The notes: a model not told the origin generated them from the letters alone. 64,000 bases of DNA from Lucinisca nassula (GCA_963580285.1 OY757023.1:129612027-129676026), one strand, 5' to 3'. Numbered from the stretch's first letter, positions 1 through 9,302 are shown. Made by a program: numbers and translations.

Positions 1-58
1 GTATGACCTTAGCTGTTGGTGAGACGTAAAACTCAAACACTCACTAACTCACTCACTC
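1..58 (+). mobile_element. SINE-A 3' tail (tRNA-Thr-like SINE), cut by window edge
   Basis: The window opens inside the tRNA-unrelated tail of SINE-A: GTATGACCTTAGCTGTTGG, then a GAGACGTAAAAC block and a CACTCACTAACTCACTC tail. Complete copies of the same tail lie at 2259-2408, 2540-2701, 2821-2992 and 38433-38594. Confidence 0.8.
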
Positions 59-865
59 TAAAAATATTGATAGAGGTCTCATTATTGTCACTGAGCAATA
101 AAGGTAATTCACACTTAACTGTATTGATATTGGTCTCATTTTTTCATTGGCCAATATAGATAACAAATTCTTACTGGATTGATATTGGTCTCCTTATTGT
201 CACTGACCAATAAGATAACACATTGTTACTATATTGACATAGATTGCATTATAGTCACTGAACAATAAAGATAACACACTCTTACTGTATTGGTATGGGT
301 CTCATTATTGTGACTGACCAATAAAGATAACAAAATCCTACTCTATTAATATTGGTGTCATTATTTTCAATGGATAATAAAGATAACACAACCTTCCTGT
401 ACAGATATTGGTCTCATTACTGTCACTGAACAATAAGGATAACACAGTCTTTCTGTATTGATATATTTCTCATTTTTGTCACTGACCAATAAAGATAACA
501 CACCCTTAATCTGTTGATATTGATCTCACATTTGTCACTGATTGTCACTAACCACTAAAGCTAACACACCCCTCTACACTATTGCTATTGGTCTCATCAT
601 TGTCACTGATCAATAAAGATAATACACTCATACTGTAATGATATTGGTCTCATTATTGTGACGGATCAATAAAGGTAATACACTCATACTGTAATGATGT
701 TGGTCTCATTATTGTCCCTGGCCAACAAAGATGACACACTCTTACTGTATTGAAATGGGTCGCATTATTGTCACGGGCGAATAAGATAACTAAACCTTAC
801 TGTATTGATTTTGGTATTTTTAATGTCACGGAACAATAAAGATAAACAATACGATAACACAACCG
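59..865 (+). repeat. MS55 minisatellite array
   Basis: About 15 degenerate tandem units of 53-61 bp. Each carries TATTGGTctcattattgtcactgACCAATA, an inverted repeat that can fold into a hairpin, followed by AAAGATAACACACyCTTACTG. Units differ by point changes and small indels. No coding sense is apparent. Confidence 0.9.
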
Positions 866-1020
866 TGCGACAAAGTGCCTTTTCACATCTCCAAAATGGC
901 TACTTATCTGATGAATATGATATTTTTCTCACATAGGTTGTGAGTGCTCCTTAGGACCGCTTCATTGAGGTGGTTCTAACGAGTACCAAAGCCTTTGTCT
1001 TGAAGAAAAATAATAAAATT
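866..1020 (+). mobile_element. Palindromic MITE (family P), decayed copy
   Basis: Contains GTGCTCCTTAGGACCGCTTCATTGAGGTGGTTCTAACGAG in pieces, a decayed form of the long palindrome GTTAGAACCGCCT...AGGCGGTTCTAAC. It is preceded by the shared lead-in CACATCTCCAAAATGG. The same block recurs at 3800-3955, and better copies are at 52215-52530 and 52537-52817. Confidence 0.65.
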
Positions 1021-1251
1021 TATGTACAAGTTTTCTAAATATCCAAGCTTTCTCTATATTTTTCAGTTCTGTGGTGTATTCCTTGCTTCCAAAGAATAAC
1101 ACTTATAGAACATATTTGACGACACTACAGCTGGTGTCAGGGAATGTGTGGCGGCCGTAAAAAGTCTGCCTGTCCTACATCATAGTGTAGTTTTTATATT
1201 TTCTTGTACTTTGGGATCATTGATTCCATTGCGGAATGTGACAATATTTGA

Positions 1252-1297
1252 GGGTCATTGATTAGGCCTAATTGGCCGAAACTAGCAAGTGAGACCC
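1252..1297 (+). ncRNA. Hammerhead-like motif, degenerate (retrozyme S)
   Basis: Same 46-nt layout as the intact copies, with stem II GGCC/GGCC and GAAA kept. The conserved CTGATGA box reads TTGATTA, and the cleavage triplet ends in G. It is predicted inactive. Confidence 0.6.
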
Positions 1298-1511
1298 AGA
1301 AAACATGTACACTTCATATTTTTCAGTTCTTTGATGTATTCCTTGCTTCCAAAGAATAACACTTTTAAAGAACACATTTGACGTCACTACAGCTGATGTC
1401 TGGGAATGTGTGGCGGCCGTAAAAAGTCTCCCTGTCCTACATCATAGTGTAGTATATATTTTCTTGTCGTTTAGGATCATTTATTCCATTGTGGAATTTT
1501 GAAAATATTTG

Positions 1512-1557
1512 AGGTCACTGATGAGGCCTAATTGGCCGAAACTAGCAAATGAGGCCC
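1512..1557 (+). ncRNA. Hammerhead-like motif with intact core, broken stem III (retrozyme S)
   Basis: CTGATGA, stem II GGCC-TAATT-GGCC and GAAA are all intact, and stem I is AGGTCA against AGGCCC. Stem III reads CTAGCAAATG, so the 16.2 pair is lost and the nucleotide at the cleavage position is G, which hammerheads do not cleave after. Predicted inactive. Confidence 0.65.
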
Positions 1558-1611
1558 AGAAAACATGTACACCTTATATTTTCGAGTTCTGTGGTGTATT
1601 CCTTGCTTCCA

Positions 1612-1690
1612 AAATAGAAGTGGGGGCAATGATCAGGAATCGATACATTCAACCCACAGCTCCCATCAGAGACCCGGACTTGTTCACGTG
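1612..1690 (-). mobile_element. R650 3'-end fragment
   Basis: Reverse complement of the R650 3' end (TCTGATGGGAGCTGTGGGTTG ... TATCGATTCCTGATCATTG in pieces), matching the copy that ends near 7910. Only the last ~80 bp are present. Copied again at 2151-2235. Confidence 0.7.
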
Positions 1691-1721
1691 ATGACAACCT
1701 TGATGTATTTATATTAGAAGC

Positions 1722-1748
1722 CTTCGTGGTGTAGTGGTTACGCTACTG
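1722..1748 (+). mobile_element. SINE-A 5' fragment
   Basis: AGAAGCCTTCGTGGTGTAG then TGGTTACGCTACT, the A-box half of the tRNA-Thr-like head, breaking directly into MS55-like sequence. Confidence 0.65.
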
Positions 1749-1793
1749 ATATTGGTCTCATTTTTTTCCATTGCGGAATGTGAAAATATTTGA

Positions 1794-1839
1794 GGGTCAT
1801 TGATTAGGCCTAATTGGCCGAAACTAGCAAGTGAGACCC
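1794..1839 (+). ncRNA. Hammerhead-like motif, degenerate (retrozyme S)
   Basis: Same mutations as 1252-1297 (TTGATTA in place of CTGATGA), consistent with duplication of an already dead copy. Confidence 0.55.
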
Positions 1840-2054
1840 AGAAAATATGTACACTTCATATTTTTCAGTTCTTTGATGTATTCCTTGCTTCCAAAGAATA
1901 ACCCATTTTAAAGAACACATTTGACGTCACTACAGCTGATGTCTGGGAATGTGTGGCGGCCGTAAAAAGTCTCCCTGTCCTACATCATAGTGTAGTGTAT
2001 ATTTTCTTGTCGTTTAGGATCATTTATTCCATTGTGGAATTTTGAAAATATTTG

Positions 2055-2099
2055 AGGTCACTGATGAGGCCTAATTGGCCGAAACTAGCAATGAGGCCC
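2055..2099 (+). ncRNA. Hammerhead-like motif with core intact, stem III shortened (retrozyme S)
   Basis: CTGATGA and GAAA are intact and stem II is GGCC/GGCC, but stem III lost one base compared with 1512-1557 and the cleavage position is G. Predicted inactive. Confidence 0.55.
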
Positions 2100-2150
2100 A
2101 GAAAACATGTACACCTTATATTTTCGAGTTCTGTGGTGTATTCCTTGCTT

Positions 2151-2235
2151 CCAAAATAGAAGTGGGGGCAATGATCAGGAATCGATACATTCAACCCATA
2201 GCTCCCATCAGAGACCCGGACTTGTTCACGTGATG
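2151..2235 (-). mobile_element. R650 3'-end fragment (duplicate of 1612-1690)
   Basis: Nearly identical to 1612-1690, including the flanking GTTCACGTGATGACAACC, so it arose by duplication of the block and not by a new insertion. Confidence 0.65.
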
Positions 2236-2258
2236 ACAACCTTGATGTATTTATATTA

Positions 2259-2408
2259 GAAGCCTCCGTGGTGTTGTGGTTACGCTACTCGCCTTGTAAA
2301 CCAGGGGTCGCAGGATCGATCCCGGGCTTCTCCAGACTTTCGGATGAGTCTTTAAACCGAGATCCCGTCTCCGTATGACCTTAGTTGTTGGTGGGACGTA
2401 AAACTGAA
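2259..2408 (+). mobile_element. SINE-A (tRNA-Thr-like SINE)
   Basis: A tRNA-like head with A box TGGTGTTGTGG (TGGTGCAGTGG in other copies), an anticodon loop reading TGT (Thr-like) and B box GGATCGATCCC. The body follows (CTTTCGGATGAGTCTTTAAAC, GATCCCGTCTCCG) and then the tail GTGGGACGTAAAACTGAAAC(ACTC)n. The head-body-tail order, internal pol III boxes and dispersed copies define a SINE. It is not a functional tRNA gene because stems are imperfect and the transcript continues into the body. Confidence 0.85.
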
Positions 2409-2539
2409 ACACTCACTCACGGTATTGATATTGGTCTCATTATTGTCACTGACCAATAAAGATAATACACCTTTACTATTTTGATATTGGTCTCATTTTT
2501 GTCACTGACCAATAAATATTAACACCCTTAAAATATTGA
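2409..2539 (+). repeat. MS55 units between SINE-A copies
   Basis: Two MS55 units. This spacer plus one SINE-A forms a 281-bp composite that repeats at 2540 and 2821. Confidence 0.85.
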
Positions 2540-2701
2540 GAAGCCTCCGTGGTGCAGTGGTTATGCTACTCGCCTTGTAAACCAGGGGTCGCAGGATCGA
2601 TCCCGGGCTTCTCCAGACTTTCGGACGAGTCTTTAAACCGAGATCCCGTCTCCGTATGACCTTAGTTGTTGGTGGGACGTAAAACTGAAACACTCACTCA
2701 C
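2540..2701 (+). mobile_element. SINE-A, second copy in 281-bp composite repeat
   Basis: Full head (A box TGGTGCAGTGG, B box GGATCGATCCC), body and tail. It is nearly identical to its neighbours, which together with the 281-bp spacing indicates amplification by duplication. Confidence 0.85.
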
Positions 2702-2820
2702 GGTATTGATATTGGTCTCATTATTGTCACTGACCAATAAAGATAATACACCTTTACTATTTTGATATTGGTCTCATTTTTGTCACTGACCAATAAAGAT
2801 TAACACTCTTAAAATATTGA
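2702..2820 (+). repeat. MS55 units
   Basis: Two units separating SINE-A copies two and three. Confidence 0.8.
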
Positions 2821-2992
2821 GAAGCCTCCGAGGTGCAGTGGTTATGCTACTCGCCTTGTAAACCAGGGGTCGCAGGATCGATCCCGGGCTTCTCCAGACT
2901 TTCGGATGAGTCTTTAAACCGAGGTCCCGTCTACGTATGGCCTTAGCTGTTGGTGATACGTAAAACTCAAACACTCACTAACTCACTCACTC
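2821..2992 (+). mobile_element. SINE-A, third copy
   Basis: Full head, body and tail, with TAACTCACTCACTC at the end. The tail matches 1-58, marking where the 2.93-kb duplication starts. Confidence 0.85.
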
Positions 2993-3799
2993 TTAAAATA
3001 TTGAAAGATATCTCATTATTGTCACTGAGCAATAAAGGTAATTCACACTTAACTGTATTGATATTGGTCTCATTTTTTCACTGACCAATAAAGATAACAA
3101 ATTCTTACTGGATTGATATTGGTCTCCTTATTGTCACTGACCAATAAGATAACACATTGTTACTATATTGACATAGATTGCATTATAGTCACTGACCAAT
3201 AAAGATAACACACTCTTACTGTATTGGTATGGGTCTCATTATTGTCACTGACCAATAAAGTTAACAAAATCCTACTCTATTAATATTGGTGCCATTGTTT
3301 TCAATGGATAATAAAGATAACACAACATTCCTGTACAGATATTGGTCTCATTACTGTCACTGAACAATAAGGATAACACAGTCTTTCTGTATTGATATAT
3401 TTCTCATTTTTGTCACTGACCAATAAAGATAACACACCCTTAATCTGTTGATATTGATCTCACATTTGTCACTGATTGTCGCTAACCACTAAAGCTAATA
3501 CACCCCTACACTCTCTTGCTATTGGTCTCATCATTGTCACTGATCAATAAAGATAATACCCTCATAATGTAATGATATGGGTCTCATTATTGTGACGGAT
3601 CAATAAAGGTAATACACTCATACTGTAATGATGTTGGTCTCATTATTGTCCCTGGCAAACAAAGATAACACACTCTTACTGTATTGAAATGGGTCGCATT
3701 ATTGCCACGGGCCAATAAGATAACTAAACCTTACTGTATTGATTTTGGTCTTTTCAATGTCACTGAACAATAAAGATAACCAATACGATAACACAACCG
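2993..3799 (+). repeat. MS55 minisatellite array
   Basis: Same unit order and private variants as 59-865, as expected for the duplicate. Confidence 0.9.
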
Positions 3800-3955
3800 T
3801 GCGACATAGTGCCTTTTCACATCTCCAAAATGGCTACTTATCTGATGAATATGATATTTTTCTCACATAGGTTGTGAGTGCTCCTTAGAACCGCTTCATT
3901 GAGGTGGTTTTAACGAGTACCCAAAGCTTTTGTCTTGAAGAAAAATAATAAAATT
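3800..3955 (+). mobile_element. Palindromic MITE (family P), decayed copy
   Basis: Duplicate of 866-1020, with GCTCCTTAGAACCGCTTCATT then GAGGTGGTTTTAACGAG. Confidence 0.6.
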
Positions 3956-4113
3956 AATGTACAAGTTTTCTAAATATCCAAGCTTTCTCTATATTTTTCA
4001 GTTCTGTGGTGTATTCCTTGCTTCCAAAGAATAACACTTGTAGAACATATTTGACAACACTACAGCTGGTGTCTGGTAATGTGTGGCGGCCGTAAAAAGT
4101 CTGCCTGTCCTAC
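3956..4113 (+). mobile_element. Retrozyme S fragment, 5' part only
   Basis: Ends at GTCTGCCTGTCCTAC and passes straight into MS55, so no hammerhead motif remains. Confidence 0.65.
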
Positions 4114-4686
4114 AGCTGTATTGGTCGCATTATTGCCACCGACCAATAAAGGCAACATGCCCTTACAGCAGTGATCTTGGTATCATTGTTTTAACTGACC
4201 AATAAAGAAAACACACCCTTTCTTTACTGACATTTGTCCCAGTATTGTCACTAACCAATGAATATAACATATCCTTACTGTATTGATATTTGTCTTATGA
4301 TTGGCACCAAGAGTACCGTCTACATACGCTTGTATTGATATTTGCCTCAATATTGTCACTGACCAATAAAGGTAACACATCCTTACTGTATTAATATTGG
4401 TATCATGACCGTCACTGATCAATAACGATAACACACCCTTTCTGTATTGATATTGGTCTATGGATGTTACTGACCAGTAAAGTAAACACACTGTTTCTGT
4501 CTTTGTATTTAACTCATTATTGTCTCTGACCAATAAAGATAAGAACCCCTTACTGCATTGATATTGGTCTCATTATTGCCATTGACCAAAAAGCCCACAC
4601 ACTCTTACTGTCTTGATATCGGTCTTATGATTGTCATCCTTACTGTATTGATATTGGTCTCATGGATATCACCGACCAATATAACC
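4114..4686 (+). repeat. MS55 minisatellite array
   Basis: About ten degenerate units with the TATTGGT/ACCAATA arms. Confidence 0.85.
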
Positions 4687-5010
4687 GGCCCCGATAGCTC
4701 AGTTTTAGAGTGTCCGCTCCGGGGAACGGGAGGTCACGGGTTCGATCCCGGGCCACGACATACTAAAGTCGTTAAAAATGGTACTATCTGCTCCTCGCTT
4801 GGCACTCAGATTTACGGGGTAGAGCTAGGACTGGTTGACCCAGTGTCAGGATAATGTGACTCGGTGTAGTATCATATAATGTGTCTTGGACATGATACTT
4901 CAGTGAGGCAGCACTAAAAAAGTGAGCATTGAGCTCCCTGTCGCAACCAGACACCGTCGTGATAAGACTGAAAAGTTGTTGAAAGCGACGTTGAACTCGA
5001 ATTCACACAC
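4687..5010 (+). mobile_element. SINE-C, full length tRNA-derived SINE
   Basis: The tRNA-like head GGCCCCGATAGCTCAG (A box TAGCTCAGTTT) has B box GGTTCGATCCC at about 4738-4748. It is followed by a ~250-bp body (GGCACTCAGATTTACGGGG, CCTGTCGCAACCAGACACCG) and the tail GAAAGCGACGTTGAACTCG. It is the intact reference for the copy interrupted between 57465 and 59333. Confidence 0.85.
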
Positions 5011-5035
5011 ACACATACACACACACATACACTGA
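5003..5035. repeat. (CA)n microsatellite
   Basis: CACACA run with TA interruptions serving as the tail of SINE-C. Confidence 0.9.
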
Positions 5036-5277
5036 GTAATAAAGATAACACACTGTTCCTGTCTTAGGACTGAATTCATTATTGTCTCTTGACAAATAAA
5101 GATAAGACCCCCATACTGTATTGATATTGACCAAAAAAGCCAATTGACTCTTACTCTTTTGATATCTGTCTCATGATTGCCACCTTTACTGTATTGATAT
5201 CGGTCTCATTATTGTCACTGACCAATAATAATAGAACCTTACTGCATTGGTATTGGTCTTATGATTGCCACCATAAT
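5036..5277 (+). repeat. MS55 units
   Basis: Four to five decayed units. Confidence 0.75.
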
Positions 5278-5337
5278 AAATAAAAATCAAAAATGAGTTC
5301 CTTTAAGAGCAATGAAAACATTCATAAGAAAGAAGAT

Positions 5338-5383
5338 GGGTCATACTACGTAGTTTCGGCTAATAAAGCCTCATCAGTGACCC
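5338..5383 (-). ncRNA. Type I hammerhead ribozyme, intact
   Basis: On the minus strand in order: stem I GGGTCA, core CTGATGA, stem II GGCT-TTATT-AGCC, core GAAA, stem III C-T around loop ACGT, then G-T-A at the cleavage site and stem I TGACCC. All invariant core bases are present and stem I is a perfect 6-bp match. Cleavage is predicted between the complements of 5344 and 5343. The very short stem III resembles the minimal hammerheads of Penelope-like elements and retrozymes. Confidence 0.9.
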
Positions 5384-5719
5384 TGCAACGATCCGGCAAA
5401 GAAAGCCAGAGGAAACATACTGCAATTTTGCGAACTTCGTATAGGCAGTCGATTCAATGCTGATATAAATCAAAATGGGGTCCAAATAATTAAAAACCTG
5501 TCTAGAATACGAGTCTAAACCAATAATTTATTTCTGATATCTCAGAATATTCACGCTGATCTCAAAGGACCAAAAGTAAAATATAAACTGCACTATGGTT
5601 GATGTACGGGGAGACGTTTTACGGCCGCCACACGGCACAACACCAGCTGCAGTGAAGGCAAATAAAAATCAAAAATGAGTTCCTTTAAGAGCAATGAAAA
5701 CATTCATAAGAAAGAAGAT

Positions 5720-5765
5720 GGGTCATACTACGTAGTTTCGGCTGATAAAGCCTCATCAGTGACCC
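5720..5765 (-). ncRNA. Type I hammerhead ribozyme, intact
   Basis: Identical to the 5338-5383 motif except one base in the stem II loop (TTATC instead of TTATT), a position that should not matter. Confidence 0.9.
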
Positions 5766-6100
5766 TGCAACGATCCGGCAAAGAAAGCCAGAGGAAACAT
5801 ACTGCAATTTTGCGAACTTCGTATAGGCAGTCGATTCAATGCTGATATAAATCAAAATGGGGTCCAAATAATTAAAAACCTGTCTAGAATATGAGTCTAA
5901 ACCAATAATTTATTTCTGATATCTCAGAATATTCACGCTGATCTCAAAGGACCAAAAGTAAAATATAAACTGCACTATGGTTGATGTACGGGGAGACGTT
6001 TTACGGCGCCACACGGCACAATACCAGCTGCAGTGAAGGCAAATAAAAATCAAAAATGAGTTCCTTTAAGAGCAATGAAAACATTCATAAGAAAGAAGAT

Positions 6101-6146
6101 GGGTCATACTACGTAGTTTCGGCTAATAAAGCCTCATTAGTGACCC
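6101..6146 (-). ncRNA. Hammerhead ribozyme with core mutation
   Basis: As the other units but the core reads CTAATGA, replacing the invariant G5. Predicted inactive, so a transcript would release a dimer across this unit. Confidence 0.85.
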
Positions 6147-6482
6147 TGCAACGATCCGGCAAAGAAAGCCAGAGGAAACATACTGCAATTTTGCGAACTT
6201 CGTATAGGCAGTCGATTCAATGCTGATATAAATCAAAATGGGGTCCAAATAATTAAAAACCTGTCTAGAATATGAGTCTAAACCAATAATTTATTTCTGA
6301 TATCTCAGAATATTCACGCTGATCTCAAAGGACCAAAAGTAAAATATAAACTGCACTATGGTTGATGTACGGGGAGACGCTTTACGGCCGTCACACGGCA
6401 CAACACCAGCTGCAGTGAAGGCAAATAAAAATCAAAAATGAGTTCCTTTAAGAGCAATGAAAACATTCATAAGAAAGAAGAT

Positions 6483-6528
6483 GGGTCATACTACGTAGTT
6501 TCGGCTAATAAAGCCTCATCAGTGACCC
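6483..6528 (-). ncRNA. Type I hammerhead ribozyme, intact
   Basis: All core bases, stems and the GTA cleavage triplet match the first unit. Confidence 0.9.
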
Positions 6529-6863
6529 TGCAACGATCCGGCAAAGAAAGCCAGAGGAAACATACTGCAATTTTGCGAACTTCGTATAGGCAGTCGATTC
6601 AATGCTGATATAAATCAAAATGGGGTCCAAATAATTAAAAACCTGTCTAGAATATGAGTCTAAACCAATAATTTATTTCTGATATCTCAGAATATTCACG
6701 CTGATCTCAAAGGACCAAAAGTAAAATATATACTGCACTATGGTTGATGTACGGGAGACGTTTTACGGCCGCCACACGGCACAACACCAGCTGCAGTGAA
6801 GGCAAATAAAAATCAAAAATGAGTTCATTTAAGAGCAATGAAAACATTCATAAGAAAGAAGAT

Positions 6864-7250
6864 TTTTACAAGTTAACACTCACTTGTATTAATATTGGCC
6901 TTATGACTGTCACAGATCAATAACGATAACACATCCTTTCTGTATTGTTATTGGTCTATTGGATGTCACTGACCAATAAAGATAAACACTGTTTCTGCAT
7001 TGGTATAGAACTCATTCTTGTCTCTGACCAATATATACGCCACCCTAAGTGTATTGATATTGGTCACATTATTGCCATTGACCAAAACAGCCAGCACCCT
7101 CTTACTCTCTTGATATCGGTCTCATGGTTGTCACCCTTACTGTATTGATATTGGTCTCATGGATGTCACTGACCAATAACGATAACACACTGTTTCTGTA
7201 TTGGTACAGAACTCATTATTGTCACTGACCAATCACATCAGTCACATTTT
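6864..7250 (+). repeat. MS55 minisatellite array
   Basis: Six to seven units. MS55 flanks the retrozyme array on both sides, so retrozyme L sits inside an MS55 block. Confidence 0.85.
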
Positions 7251-7267
7251 TACAATTCATATTTCCC

Positions 7268-7912
7268 AGCCGATGGGTCAGGCCTCAGATTCTATGACGG
7301 TTCCAGCGTAAAGGCTTATTGAGAATTAGAGAGATCTAATTCAAGGTATGGTGGTTGGTGCCTGATGCTCTGTCTCTGGTAGGACCCATCGGAGTCAAAC
7401 TGTTGGTTTTCTTTTGCTCCAGCATTTCAGTGTTTTTTTTTGCTGTCGAGTTCTCACCGTTGTTTCATCTCTGTGATTGTTTGATTATTTGTGTTCACGG
7501 AGATGTTGCACTGATGAGTTAGGAGGCCTTCATGCGGACTGAACAAATTATTTGTCTAAATCGCGACGGAAGTACGGCGAGGATTGTGGCCACGTAACAT
7601 CGATTTAAGCCCCCCCCCCCCCAGTGGATTTTGTTTGCGCTGACCGTTCCAAGGCGGTTCTTCTGTCGCGGTTTATTTATTTTTTTTTTCGTTATGGTTT
7701 ATCTTTGGGTGTGTTTGTGTCGCTTGTATTATTTTATTTTGGATAGCCTATTGACCATTTTATTGGAAAGTAACTGTCCTTTCGATTTCCGCTATTGATG
7801 TTTACATTAGGTCTGTTGTTTCATGTTTGTGTTTCTTTCCCTTTGGTGTCTCTGATGGGAGCTGTGGGTTGGTTGTATCGATTCCTGATCATTGCCTCCA
7901 TTTCTATTTGGT
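7268..7912 (+). mobile_element. R650 repeat, near full length
   Basis: Starts at GATGGGTCAGGCCTCAG and runs through GGTTGGTGCCTGATGCTCTG, GCACTGATGAGTTAGGAGG and CTTTCCCTTTGGTGTCTC to a 3' end in CCTGATCATTGCCTCC. Copies in the window share the 3' end but begin at different points, the mark of 5' truncation during reverse transcription. This copy and the fragments at 1612 and 2151 form one subfamily with an ATTGCCTCC 3' end; the others end TTTGTTTTACTTCTAC. Contains a C-run near 7611. Confidence 0.75.
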
Positions 7913-9071
7913 CGTAAGGGCACTTAATTGTGGATAAACCCTTCAATTTATCTTAAGGGAATCCCAGTAGTAGTGCCTTCGTCCGACTTCCAATTTTTCT
8001 TTCAGACACCATCCGGGCTATAGGCTCATTTTAAAAACTTTTAGCCTCATCGTTCAGGGCTTATGGGGCTCAGCCTCCCAAGCCTTGCATACCATGAATA
8101 TGGAATTACTAACCGTATCCAGTTTTGTATATTAAATCAACACCATCACGAAATAATCTTTATCGTGTATTAATATCAACGTTTCGCCTTCAAGGCTCCT
8201 TCATGATGTTATAAACAATAGACATTGATGGCGTCGCATACGAAAGCGTAACGTGATGCGGTGCGCCACGCTCGCTACGTTACACAAAAGTTAGCGGCAG
8301 TGTACAATAAGTAATCCGGAGCAGAGCAATACATGTGGAATGCGAAGTCCAAGATTAGTGTCCGTGGTAACAGCCCCACACCCATACATGCTCAACCCAT
8401 CCGAGCACGAAACTTGAGCCTCATAAATTTCAAAATTGTTGGCATTTTTAAATTTATAAGCAGGACAAATAACAGTCTGTGCTGGTCTGAGCAGGAAACC
8501 CGCCTCTTTCATATGTATTTCAGTATTTATGAGCATAATAAATTCCATGCTTTGCAGACGCGGGCATAAAAAGTACTATTACCCCGGGGCCAGGCCGCGC
8601 AGCCTGTTAAGTTCCCATCGGCCGCATAAAAGATAACTACTAGGTTCCAGACTGCGCAAACGCACAGGCTGATCCAGGACATAGCCGGGCGCGCATGTAA
8701 ATCTAATGAATCGCTGCATCCCTAAACACTATCACCAGCCTAGGCACTTAAACCCTCGTAGAGGCAATAACAACGGCCCGCAAAACAAAAATATTAATAA
8801 ATTATCAGGCCGCGCCAAAACGCAAGCTGGCCAAATTATAGGACTTAAGATAACTATTGGTCGCAGACCCAACCAGGTTGCGCTACGACCCAACCTGAAA
8901 AGGCACAGACACGGAGCAGCGTCCACGGGGTCCAGTAGTGCCCTGATACAAAAGCAGACTAGCAAGACATAATTATGGATCAATGATTATGCAAGTAATT
9001 CCAATAGAGCATATACAAAAGTGATATTTGGAACAATTAAAATGTATGCTAGTCTACTTACTAGTATATAG
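7913..9071. other. Unassigned sequence, no gene recognised
   Basis: Open frames exist on both strands (8291-8548, 8706-8972) but overlap each other, are rich in Arg/Pro/Asn without domain signatures, and have no splice or family support. At 8184-8222 the minus strand reads TGAAGGAGCCTTGAAGGCG then AAACGTTG, a string often seen near the ends of Penelope-type elements, but no protein remnant adjoins it. Confidence 0.5.
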
Positions 9072-9288
9072 TAAAGTAGAAGTAAAACAAAGATCAGGAA
9101 TTGATACAATTAACTTACTCCACCCATAAAAGACACCAAAGGGAAAGAAATACAAACATTAAGCGACTAGACCATAATGGAAACCTAAACAAAGGAAGGC
9201 CATAAGGACAGTTACTTTCCCACAAAATGGCCATATGGCCATCCAAAACCAAAAGACACAAGTGATACACACAGTAAGTAACAAAAGT
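9072..9288 (-). mobile_element. R650 3' end directly downstream of the Penelope-like element
   Basis: The last ~215 bp of R650 ending AAGTAGAAGTAAAAC. It lies immediately 3' of, and on the same strand as, the GIY-YIG remnant that ends near 9303. It is either a 5'-truncated insertion or the true 3' untranslated tail of that element. The junction falls at TTGTTACTTACTGTG. Confidence 0.7.
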
Positions 9289-9302
9289 AACTTTGAATTC
9301 AT

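Larger units (their letters stand above)
1021..1611 (+). mobile_element. Retrozyme S tandem units (about 260 bp), decayed
   Basis: Two and a bit units with a 260-bp period (GTGTATTCCTTGCTTCC at 1074, 1334 and 1594). Each holds a block GTGTGGCGGCCGTAAAAAGTC and a hammerhead-like motif. The sequence is a shorter relative of the 382-bp retrozyme L unit: it shares the CTACAGCTGGTGT...GGCGGCCGTAAAA block and the CTGATGAGGC...GCCGAAAC core, but lacks roughly 120 bp between them. Confidence 0.75.
1749..2150 (+). mobile_element. Retrozyme S, second decayed block
   Basis: A near-repeat of 1215-1611 and apparently a local duplication. It carries two hammerhead-like motifs, listed separately. Confidence 0.7.
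2935..4113 (+). repeat. Second copy of a ~2.93-kb duplication (matches 1-1177)
   Basis: From the SINE-A tail through MS55, the P element and the start of retrozyme S, this stretch repeats positions 1-1177 in order with an offset of 2934-2935 bp (for example GGCGGCCGTAAAAAGTCTGCC at 1150 and 4085). The first copy probably extends left of the window. Confidence 0.85.
5278..6863 (-). mobile_element. Retrozyme L: four tandem 382-bp hammerhead units plus a partial fifth
   Basis: The block TAAAAATCAAAAATGAG starts at 5281, 5663, 6044, 6426 and 6807, giving periods of 382, 381, 382 and 381. Units are nearly identical. Read on the minus strand, each full unit holds one hammerhead ribozyme motif, a GGCGGCCGTAAAACG block and a conserved GACTCATATTCTAGACAGG block. 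There is no ORF of note. Known animal retrozymes are tandem ribozyme repeats of a few hundred bases giving small circular RNAs. Assignment to that class rests on the motif and tandem structure. The right end stops 6 nt from where the fifth ribozyme would cut. Confidence 0.88.

Noticed and set aside
1..900. CRISPR-like array (regular repeats and spacers)
   Set aside because: The spacers are themselves part of a degenerate 55-bp unit and the context is animal DNA with SINEs and introns; this is a minisatellite.
4687..4760. A true tRNA gene
   Set aside because: A and B boxes are present, but the sequence runs into a fixed ~250-bp body shared with 57465-59333, and the arms are imperfect. It is a SINE head. 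The same holds for the tRNA-like heads at 2259, 36800, 36957, 38433 and 59257.
7505..7570. Hammerhead in R650 (GCACTGATGAGTTAGG ... GGACTGAACAAATT)
   Set aside because: The CTGATGA box and a possible stem III (ACAAAT/ATTTGT) are there, but most copies read TGAAC where GAAAC is needed, stem II pairs for only about three bases and no stem I forms. One copy (11461) has GAAAC but then lacks CTGATGA. Worth a covariance-model test, not a call.
8184..8222. Penelope-type hammerhead on the minus strand (GGAGCCTTGAAGGCG then AAACG)
   Set aside because: Stem II and GAAAC can be drawn, but the first core box reads ATCATGA instead of CTGATGA and stem I does not pair.
8291..8983. Overlapping frames of 78-88 codons on both strands
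   Set aside because: Opposite-strand frames are similarly open, composition is odd and no motif is recognisable.
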